From the NCBI GenBank assembly GCA_031257955.1, contig JAIRNQ010000178.1, positions 1-12,207 on the forward strand: 12,207 nt of DNA, given 5' to 3'. The translations under genes and the position numbers were made by a program. Every line of letters begins with the position of its first letter. The first letter of the stretch is position 1. Below are positions 6,571-11,610 of the stretch, piece by piece. The DNA is from Deltaproteobacteria bacterium (GTDB lineage Bacteria; Desulfobacterota; Desulfarculia; Adiutricales; Adiutricaceae). The notes under the pieces are model-generated. The model ran no database searches and was not told the DNA's origin. It was given only the letters and a program-made list of their open reading frames with translations.

Positions 6571-6580
6571 GAGGCCGCCG

Positions 6581-8470
6581 ATGAGCGAAGAAACCAAGGA
6601 CCTAGATAACCTGGGCGGTGCCCCGGGGCCGGACTCGGAAGGGCCGGGGTTACCTCCCCCGGGCACTTCGCCCGATCTGGAAAGCCTGGTCATGGGCGAG
6701 CCGGAGATCCCGGCCATGGCCGCCAGCTCTAGGCTCAACACCTTCGGCGCCCGCAAGTCCCCGGCCCCCAATCCCGACGAGGGCGAGTCCTTGGACATGG
6801 CCGGCGATTCCGTGGGCGGTCTTTCGGCGGGAGCGGGCATGGTCGGCCCTTCCTCGGATCTGGCCGGAAACGGCGTGGGCGACTCGGCCGCCGTGGCCTC
6901 TATGGATTTGAACCCTCCCGGGGCCGGTCCGCCCAAAAGCGGCAACGCCGTCACCAGGGCCTTGGCCGAAACCTTTGGGGCCATAGCCAGGATCTGGAAA
7001 AAAATTCCGCCCATCGAGGACATCTTCGACATGATCCTCACCTCCTTTGGCTTTCAGCGCAAACCGGCCAGCATGTTAAAACGGGCCCAAAGTTTGGCGG
7101 CCAAGGGACGCTACGCCGACGCCATAAAATGGTTTAGGGACATACTTTATTTGCGGCCCCTGACCGTCAGCGCCTATGACGGGCTGGGCCGGGTTTACTT
7201 CCGGATGGGCCTGACCGAGGAAGCCAACCGCGAGTTCACCATAGCCGACTCCCTGGAGCGGCTGGTCAACAACCGCGACGACCTGGACGCCGCCTGCTCG
7301 CTGGCCAAGGCCTTGCTCGATCGCAAGCAATCCAAGATGGCCGTCTCCCTGCTCGAGCCGGTGCTCATCGCCCACTTCTACACGCCCAATAATTCCGATC
7401 TCCTCAAGCGCATGGGCCTACTTTACGCCGATCTGCGCTCCACCAAAAAACTCTACCAGGTCTACGAGGCCGGGCTGGCCCAGCACCCGGACGATCACGA
7501 GTTCTATATCCTCAAGGGTAACCTGGACGTCAAATTTGGCCGCTCGGCCGAGGGCGAGAAGCTTATCCGCTGGGGCCGCCTCATGGGCCGTCTTAAGGAC
7601 AACCCCTCGGACGTCAACGCCCTGATGTCCTTCGGCGAGCTGTGCATCAAGGAAAACCGCCTGGACGACGGCCTTAGGCACCTGGCCCAGGCCGCCACCC
7701 TTTCCCCGGACAATAGTGGCATCCGCTGGCGCCTATTTAACCTCTACCAGAAACTGGGCCAGTACCCCGAGGCCCTGCGTTACTTTCTGGAGGTGGTGGC
7801 CATCGATCCGGACAACGAGGAACTTAAATACAAACTGGCCGACTTCTACCGCAAGAACCGCCATTACGAGGAGGCCCTGGAGATCTTCAAGAACCTGGCC
7901 GCCAATCACCCCCGCCAGCCCAGGCCCAGGGCCATGATGGCCAGCCTCCTCCAGGACATGGGCCAATTCGACGAGGCCCAAAACCTCAAGGCCTTGGCCG
8001 ATACCCTGGCCATTGGCCTCAAGCCCAACCCCGACCACAACGAAACGGTCACCTTCATGAAATACCTCTTCAGTATCCACCAGCAGGCCGAGGCCCTGGA
8101 GTGGCTAAACCGGGGGCTTTCCAAGTGGCCTTACCACGGCGAACTTATCATCACCAAAGTTAAAATTCTCTATAACGAGTACCGTTACAAGGAAGCGGTC
8201 AGCCTCCTCAAGCGGCTCATTTCCGTCAAGCACGACATGGCCGAACCGCACATGTGGATCGCCATGTGCTACCAACGCCTGGGGAACCATATGGCCGCCC
8301 TGGCCGAGGCCCAGCTGGCCACCCGACTGGCCCCCAAGAGCTTCACCAGCCACAAGGTCCTGGGCGACATCCTCAAAGAACAAAAGAAAGTCAGCCAAGC
8401 CAACGCCGCTTACGAAGTGGCCGATATGATCCGCCTCTCCCAGACCAAGTCCGGCACCGCCGCCCGCTAA
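6581..8470 (+). CDS. Tetratricopeptide-repeat protein with a disordered N-terminal region
   Basis: This 629-residue, probably cytosolic protein lacks a signal peptide or membrane segment. Residues 1 to about 120 are rich in Gly, Pro, Ser, Ala and Asp and look disordered. About 122-160 is a hydrophobic helical stretch. From about 163 to the end there are roughly a dozen TPR-like helical pairs, clearest in SGIRWRLFNLYQKLGQYPEA, EELKYKLADFYRKNRHYEEA and MWIAMCYQRLGNHMAALAEA, with the family's W/L-G-Y-A-P spacing. TPR arrays bind other proteins, so a scaffold or adaptor role is likely; the partner is unknown. The start is the ATG with GAGG six bases upstream; a TTG twelve bases earlier would place the Shine-Dalgarno inside the gene. 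It stands alone, with an attenuator-like hairpin before it and a very strong hairpin after it. Confidence 0.88.
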   Translation: MSEETKDLDNLGGAPGPDSEGPGLPPPGTSPDLESLVMGEPEIPAMAASSRLNTFGARKSPAPNPDEGESLDMAGDSVGGLSAGAGMVGPSSDLAGNGVGDSAAVASMDLNPPGAGPPKSGNAVTRALAETFGAIARIWKKIPPIEDIFDMILTSFGFQRKPASMLKRAQSLAAKGRYADAIKWFRDILYLRPLTVSAYDGLGRVYFRMGLTEEANREFTIADSLERLVNNRDDLDAACSLAKALLDRKQSKMAVSLLEPVLIAHFYTPNNSDLLKRMGLLYADLRSTKKLYQVYEAGLAQHPDDHEFYILKGNLDVKFGRSAEGEKLIRWGRLMGRLKDNPSDVNALMSFGELCIKENRLDDGLRHLAQAATLSPDNSGIRWRLFNLYQKLGQYPEALRYFLEVVAIDPDNEELKYKLADFYRKNRHYEEALEIFKNLAANHPRQPRPRAMMASLLQDMGQFDEAQNLKALADTLAIGLKPNPDHNETVTFMKYLFSIHQQAEALEWLNRGLSKWPYHGELIITKVKILYNEYRYKEAVSLLKRLISVKHDMAEPHMWIAMCYQRLGNHMAALAEAQLATRLAPKSFTSHKVLGDILKEQKKVSQANAAYEVADMIRLSQTKSGTAAR

Positions 8471-8588
8471 ACCCCCCAAATGCCTTAGCGTCCGGGCCTT
8501 TGGGGCCGCCCATTTCACCCACCAAAAGTTTACCCGACCACAAATTACCCAGACTGGCTTGGACTAAACTGGTTTGGCTTTAGCCCTG

Positions 8589-8640
8589 CCGCCCCGCCTC
8601 CCCTTTACCCCACCGGGGTAACGGGGAGGAAGGGGGGCGG
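8589..8640. terminator. 21-pair GC hairpin downstream of the TPR gene
   Basis: Three 7-bp perfect stems stack: CCGCCCC 8589-8595 with GGGGCGG 8634-8640, CCTCCCC 8597-8603 with GGGGAGG 8623-8629, and TTACCCC 8605-8611 with GGGGTAA 8615-8621. The loop is 3 nt, with one single mismatch and one 1-versus-4 internal loop. It begins 118 bp past the TPR stop. No T-run follows on either strand, so it is either a U-less terminator, an RNA-stabilising 3' end or a structural DNA site. Confidence 0.6.
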
Positions 8641-8860
8641 TTATGGGTGGGGGAAATATTTTTGGTAAGATTAGGCAATTTTTAGTTAATTGGGACTAGG
8701 CGGGAGGTAATTAATTGACGGGTTGAGCGATAGGGGCATTATTTTGGGCAGATTTTGGTAGGTGGAAAGATAAGGCAAGTATGAAGCGGGTTTGGTGAGG
8801 GGGGTTGTGGGGAGGCTGGGGCGAGACTTTTGGTAATTTTATTTGTAATTATAGGTAAGT
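8641..8860 (+). other. Extreme G-over-C strand bias
   Basis: By hand count, these 220 bases of the plus strand hold 82 G and only 12 C, beginning immediately after the large hairpin. Such C-depleted, G-rich stretches favour R-loops and G-quadruplexes when transcribed rightwards. Four G-runs at 8788-8821 (GGG, GGGGGG, GGGG, GGGG with loops of 8, 4 and 5) come close to a canonical quadruplex motif. Confidence 0.6.
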
Positions 8861-9561
8861 ATTAAGTCCTTGATTAGAATATAAAAAGTTTGCCAAAGGG
8901 GCAAAGCGGACGCCAAGACCCGGAATTAATGGAAAAATGATTTACCGCGGGATGAGTAAATTTTTTGTAACGGGAGAGGAAAATTTTGGACATAAATACG
9001 CGTAAATTTTAAAGAATCATTTATGCAATTATCAACGATCATTGTTAGTGGGCTATACGGCTAGAATTTGAGTTTTGTGGTAAATTTTAAGCCTAAATAT
9101 TTAAACCATCTCTAATTTACAACCGTGAAATGACTCTCGATATTTTGCCCGAAAGCCAGTAATATTAGTCTATACAACTTGGCGCCGTTCATTTACGCGA
9201 TCATGCAAAAAAGGCGATTTCTATTTTATTCCAGCGGTTATAAGCAATTTCGCAATCTGGCCAGTATTTTTTTCCGCCCCGAGGGCCCTGGGATTCGGAA
9301 GAGAAATCCGCCTAATCTACCGAAAAATAAGCCAAAAATCTGGGCCAAAAATCACCCATGATGGAATTATGGATTGTAACATTATCGATAAGCGGTTTAA
9401 CCATAGCAAAGTTTATTTAATTCGCATATATACAGATCAAGGAACCATACTTACAATTCCCTTTGGGTCTCCCAAAATGGCCCCAGATCTCGAAAACTAT
9501 TGTTAATTTAGGGTATTAAAATCGGCCTCAATTATTTTTTGCAATTTTGCTAAAAATTATC

Positions 9562-9590
9562 TTGAGTTGAAAGGTTGTAAGTGGTAACAT
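9562..9590 (+). promoter_or_regulatory. Possible promoter with overlapping palindrome
   Basis: TTGAGT (9562-9567) and TAACAT (9585-9590) are 17 bp apart, each a four-of-six match to sigma70 boxes. The palindrome TGGTA-ACA-TACCA (9582-9594) overlaps the -10 and could be an operator. A second near-palindrome, TTCAGAATC with GATCCTGAA (9601-9622, one mismatch), sits just downstream. It is about 245 bp from the HU gene; no closer promoter was recognised. Confidence 0.3.
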
Positions 9591-9633
9591 ACCATAAAAT
9601 TTCAGAATCCTTTGATCCTGAACGAATTTGACC

Positions 9634-9777
9634 GGAAAAGGGCCCCAGCGGCTTTTTTCCCATAACGCCAGCCGACCGGAAGCCAAGGTCGGTTGCCGGG
9701 CCAGGAGCTTCGGCCCGGGGGTGGCGCGGCCGGCGCCAGGATTTTTGGCCGACCCGGACACGGGACCGAGCCAAAAA
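9634..9777 (+). promoter_or_regulatory. Run of five hairpins in the leader of the first HU gene
   Basis: In order: GGAAAA 9634-9639 with TTTTCC 9655-9660; CCGACC 9672-9677 with GGTCGG 9687-9692; CCGGGCC 9696-9702 with GGCCCGG 9712-9718; GGCGC 9723-9727 with GCGCC 9733-9737; and TTTTTGGC 9742-9749 with GCCAAAAA 9770-9777, enclosing CCCG 9753-9756 with CGGG 9761-9764. The middle two hairpins both have 9-nt loops. The block is a GC-rich island in AT-rich surroundings and ends 57 bp before the start codon. It could be a structured leader or a repetitive palindromic (REP/MITE-like) insertion. Confidence 0.4.
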
Positions 9778-9834
9778 GGGACTAACTTTATGGGTTAGAT
9801 CCCACATTCGCATCTCATTCGAAAGTAGGGAATG

Positions 9835-10224
9835 ATGACCGTCACAAAAGAAACCATCATCAAAAGCATCGTCAATTCCACCGGGTGGAACCGAGCAGAC
9901 TCGAAAAAGGCTATGCAAAAGCTTTTAGCCATCATGTTTAAGGCCCTTAGTAATGGTGAGGACATCCTTATTTCGGGCTTTGGGAAATTCAAAGTCCTTC
10001 ACAAAAACGCCCGCTTGGGGCGAAACCCCCATACCATGGAAGAAATCAGACTCAAGGCGAGGAAAGTCGTTAGCTTCAAGGCCTCCGAGAACCTCAGGCG
10101 CAAAACCAACCTCGGCACTAAAGAGCTGGAGCCGCTCCCCTTGGCCGACGACGACGATTCCTACGAGGAACCAACTGAGGAATATCTCGACGACGAAGAC
10201 GAAGACGAAGACGACGAGGAATAG
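9835..10224 (+). CDS. HU/IHF-family DNA-binding protein with acidic C-terminal tail
   Basis: This 129-residue nucleoid protein has an HU/IHF body at residues 1 to about 90: a helical dimerisation half, then the signature GFGKFKVLHKNARLGRNPHT (48-67) leading into the DNA-embracing arm, with Pro65 at the position that intercalates in DNA. It should bind and bend DNA as a dimer. Residues 105-129 are an unusual acidic tail with 19 Asp/Glu in 25 residues, absent from ordinary HU and IHF (about 90-100 residues). The tail is encoded partly by GAC/GAA repeats that could expand or contract. Two adjacent ATGs (9832, 9835) are possible; the second is preferred because AGG then lies five bases upstream. 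A second HU gene converges on it 472 bp away. It resembles IHF-alpha more than HU, but the subtype is uncertain. Confidence 0.88.
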   Translation: MTVTKETIIKSIVNSTGWNRADSKKAMQKLLAIMFKALSNGEDILISGFGKFKVLHKNARLGRNPHTMEEIRLKARKVVSFKASENLRRKTNLGTKELEPLPLADDDDSYEEPTEEYLDDEDEDEDDEE

Positions 10225-10360
10225 ACCTTAAGCCGCCGGCCGTTCCGGATTCGGTTCCGGGGTGGGCCTGGCGTCCTGGCCGACCCTCGGCTTTGGTCGC
10301 CTTGAGCCCTTCCCACCGCTTACGGGCGATGGGAGGCTAAGAAATTAGTTTGTCATTGTC

Positions 10361-10436
10361 CATTAACGATTGCCAGTTAGTCCCCTACTAGATATGAAAC
10401 TACCCGCCCCCGTGGCCTTTAGGCGCGAAGGCGGGT
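10361..10436 (+). repeat. Conserved module, copy 1 (box plus hairpin)
   Basis: It starts with CATTAACGATTGCCAGTTAG (10361-10380). After 21 nt comes ACCCGCC (10402-10408), paired with GGCGGGT (10430-10436). The loop contains GTGGCCT and GCGAA. Copy 2 has the same order and the same 41-nt distance from box to hairpin; the boxes differ at two of 20 positions. GCCTTTAGGC in the loop can form its own small stem. Confidence 0.75.
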
Positions 10437-10442
10437 TTTTTT
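10402..10442 (+). terminator. Intrinsic terminator for the first HU gene
   Basis: ACCCGCC (10402-10408) pairs with GGCGGGT (10430-10436), directly followed by an unbroken run of seven Ts (10436-10442). This is the clearest Rho-independent terminator in the window, 178 bp past the HU stop. It is also the 3' part of module copy 1. Confidence 0.75.
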
Positions 10443-10466
10443 ACGGCCGTTCCGGCCGGGGATCGT

Positions 10467-10518
10467 CGGGTGGAAGGGCCGGCCGGGTGGAAAGGGCTGG
10501 CCGGGTGGATGGGCCCGG
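10467..10518. repeat. Three tandem 17-18-bp units
   Basis: Units beginning CGGGTGGA at 10467, 10484 and 10502 (CGGGTGGAAGGGCCGGC and close variants) sit between the two module copies. They are GC-rich and non-coding; no function is visible. Confidence 0.7.
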
Positions 10519-10545
10519 TGGGCGGAGAGCCGTAGGGTAAATTTT

Positions 10546-10621
10546 CATTAACGACTGCCCGTTAGGACCAAGCTTGAAACGAAAATACCCGCCTCGTGGC
10601 CTTGGGGCCCGAAGGCGGGTA
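10546..10621. repeat. Conserved module, copy 2 (box plus hairpin)
   Basis: CATTAACGACTGCCCGTTAG (10546-10565) is followed, at the same 41-nt distance as in copy 1, by TACCCGCC (10586-10593) paired with GGCGGGTA (10614-10621). In the box, TAACG (10549-10553) pairs with CGTTA (10560-10564) around a 6-nt loop; copy 1 keeps four of these pairs. The hairpin loop again holds CGTGGCCT and CGAA, with a compensated inner stem (GGCC with GGCC). After the hairpin, plus-strand T-richness is lost compared with copy 1 (AATTTAA). Similarity continues through CCGTTCC. Confidence 0.75.
10576..10621 (-). terminator. Probable terminator for the second HU gene
   Basis: The 8-bp hairpin of module copy 2 lies 76 bp past the minus-strand HU stop. 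Read leftwards, TTTTCGTTTC follows the stem, so the same hairpin can stop transcription from the other side. The two module hairpins together would insulate the convergent genes. Confidence 0.55.
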
Positions 10622-10696
10622 ATTTAAGCGACCGTTCCTACCGGGTGGAGAACCGGAGGGCCCGGCGTGGGACCGGACGGGCGTGAACGGGTGGGG

Positions 10697-10993
10697 TTAT
10701 TTCTTGAGGGGTTTCTTGTCGCTGGCCACGACCGCCCTAAGTTCCCGGCCGACCCTAAAGAACGGAAGTCTCTTCGGGGGCACGTCGATGGCCACGCCCG
10801 TCTTGGGGTTGCGGCCAGAGTAGCCGGGGTAATCCTTGACCCTGAAGGAGCCCAGGCCCCGGATCTCGGTCCTCTCGCCTTCGGCCAAGCCGTCGGCGAT
10901 GGTGTCGAAAAAGGCCTTGACTATCAAGGCCGATTCCTGATGGGAAACTTTAAGTTCCTCGGCCAAGGTGTCTACCAACTGCGACTTGTGCAT
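10697..10993 (-). CDS. HU/IHF-family DNA-binding protein
   Basis: This 98-residue protein is a standard-length HU/IHF subunit. The signature GLGSFRVKDYPGYSGRNPKTG (46-66) includes the intercalating-proline segment RNPKTG (Pro63), and VPPKRLPFFRVGRELR (71-86) is the return strand and C-terminal helix. This arm and end (xxPFFRVGRELR) resemble IHF-beta, so it may pair with the acidic-tailed protein encoded opposite, though a homodimer is equally possible. The ATG has a full AGGAGG Shine-Dalgarno seven bases upstream, the strongest in the window, fitting an abundant protein. A promoter about 290 bp upstream gives it a long leader carrying 33-bp repeats and a 9-bp hairpin. It ends with a lysine-rich tail (SDKKPLKK), the opposite charge to its neighbour's tail. 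Confidence 0.93.
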   Translation of the reverse strand: MHKSQLVDTLAEELKVSHQESALIVKAFFDTIADGLAEGERTEIRGLGSFRVKDYPGYSGRNPKTGVAIDVPPKRLPFFRVGRELRAVVASDKKPLKK

Positions 10994-11023
10994 TTACCTT
11001 CCTCCTAAAAACGGCCCGCCGGA

Positions 11024-11045
11024 CCGGACTCCTTGGGGGGTCCGG
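11024..11045 (-). promoter_or_regulatory. Leader hairpin upstream of the second HU gene
   Basis: CCGGACTCC (11024-11032) pairs with GGGGTCCGG (11037-11045), nine pairs with one T-G wobble and a TTGG loop, about 30 bp upstream of the start codon. It would be the last structure in the leader before the AGGAGG site. An operator role in DNA is also possible. Confidence 0.4.
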
Positions 11046-11140
11046 ACGAGAGAGGGCCCTGGCGGCCATGCCCGTCGGGGAGGCGATTCCCCTTGGGCGC
11101 GTAAGGCGTAAGGACCAAGCCAATAGCTACCGGGCCAAGA

Positions 11141-11253
11141 GGCCGGTTTTGGGGGCCTGGAGGGGCTCCAAAGGGCCGGTTTTGGGGGCCTGGAGGGGCA
11201 CCAAAGGGCCGGTTTTGGGGGCCTGGAGGGGCCCCGGAGGGCCGGTTTTGGGG
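11141..11253. repeat. 33-bp tandem repeat, three full units and a partial fourth
   Basis: GGCCGGTTTTGGGG starts at 11141, 11174, 11207 and 11240, exactly 33 bp apart. Units differ at only one base in the body (GGGGC followed by T, A or C) and in the last bases of the third unit. Such near-identity implies recent expansion. The array lies within the predicted leader of the minus-strand HU gene. Because 33 is a multiple of three, a plus-strand frame reads through it, which explains the apparent repeat peptide. Confidence 0.9.
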
Positions 11254-11291
11254 CTTACGGCGCCCTAGGCGCTTTACGCGTGACCGAAAAC

Positions 11292-11320
11292 AATATACAT
11301 GGAAAGGGTTATAATTTCAA
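11292..11320 (-). promoter_or_regulatory. Sigma70-type promoter for the second HU gene
   Basis: On the minus strand TTGAAA (11320-11315) and TATATT (11297-11292) are exactly 17 bp apart, each five of six to consensus. Transcription would start near 11285 and cross the 33-bp repeats before reaching the HU start at 10993. Confidence 0.6.
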
Positions 11321-11550
11321 GAAATTTTGGGGTTGGTTTCAACGGGGGTAAAAAGCGTCCATTTTTTGGGTACTAAGATGGATTTATTTTCCAATTACTT
11401 GGATATATGGAGATTTAACTTGCCTTACCCAGCTTTCCAAAAAATAACCTCCCGGGATTACTAACATTGCGGCCTTTTTCTCGAAGGTTAGATTAAGGTT
11501 AGATTCCTGGGGACCGTCGATAACCCCGTTTGGTGGTCGTTTCGTTTCTA

Positions 11551-11610
11551 TCCCCCGACGGGGGACAATTTTTAACTCCCTACCCCTTGGGGGTAGGCGG
11601 TTAAAAATTG
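11551..11610 (-). terminator. Hairpins at the end of the lytic transglycosylase gene
   Basis: CAATTTTTAAC (11566-11576) pairs with GTTAAAAATTG (11600-11610), with CCTACCCC (11579-11586) and GGGGTAGG (11590-11597) inside around a TTG loop. The right arm covers the gene's TAA stop. A second hairpin (TCCCCC 11551-11556 with GGGGGA 11560-11565) abuts it. On the minus strand there is no T-run after the second stem. On the plus strand the small hairpin is followed by CAATTTTT, so it could also stop rightward transcription. Confidence 0.5.

Larger units (their letters stand above)
6107..6580. other. Divergent intergenic region upstream of the TPR gene
   Basis: These 474 bp between the divergent small membrane protein and TPR genes hold no convincing coding frame. 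They hold an extended -10 promoter pointing right, a heavily paired stretch with its own terminator (about 6159-6382), a run of five 15-bp repeats (6433-6507) and a second hairpin with T8 directly before the TPR ribosome binding site. A clear promoter for the leftward operon was not found. TATAAC on the minus strand at 6150-6145 lacks a matching -35. Confidence 0.7.
8471..9834. other. 1.36-kb gene-free region between the TPR and first HU genes
   Basis: I see no credible gene here. The short frames (for example 9179-9361, TTG start, no Shine-Dalgarno, low complexity) do not look like proteins. Contents in order: a large GC hairpin (8589-8640), a G-rich and C-poor stretch (8641-8860), an AT-rich stretch to about 9600 with weak small hairpins only (TTTGCC 8889-8894 with GGCAAA 8900-8905; ATTTAC 8940-8945 with GTAAAT 8956-8961 then Ts), and a GC-rich block with five hairpins (9634-9777) before the HU gene. 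TTTTGGTA recurs at 8660, 8753 and 8828. Confidence 0.65.
10225..10696. other. Region between the two convergent HU genes
   Basis: No gene is seen in these 472 bp. They hold two copies of a conserved module (10361-10442 and 10546-10621), each ending in a GC hairpin able to terminate one of the convergent genes, and a 17-18-bp tandem repeat between them. Confidence 0.7.
10994..11600. other. Region between the second HU gene and the lytic transglycosylase gene
   Basis: These 607 bp hold the HU leader hairpin, a 33-bp tandem repeat and a good leftward promoter. An AT-rich stretch (11321-11550) follows in which I see nothing specific, and then the 3' hairpins of the transglycosylase gene. A plus-strand frame at 11068-11268 spans the repeats (11-residue unit KGPVLGAWRG-x) but lacks a convincing Shine-Dalgarno and is not called as a gene. 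Confidence 0.65.

Noticed and set aside
6511..7041. 176-residue minus-strand frame opposite the start of the TPR gene
   Set aside because: Mirror of the GC-rich TPR coding sequence; Ser/Pro/Gly/Ala composition typical of an antisense shadow.
9179..9361. 60-residue frame in the AT-rich intergenic region
   Set aside because: TTG start, no ribosome binding site, no domain, and lysine/proline composition explained by AT-rich DNA.
9361..9420. Possible replication origin (TTATCGATAA and AT-rich DNA)
   Set aside because: No cluster of DnaA boxes (TTATNCACA) and no dnaA, dnaN or similar genes.
10361..10621. CRISPR-like array from the repeated box
   Set aside because: Only two copies with a 185-bp period, repeats contain terminators, and no cas genes are present.
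11068..11268. 66-residue plus-strand frame with 11-residue repeats (GPVLGAWRG-x-K), possibly a repeat peptide precursor
   Set aside because: The repeat period is a multiple of three, so any frame stays open; no good Shine-Dalgarno is present and the repeats lie in the predicted leader of the opposite-strand HU gene. It is kept only as a repeat.
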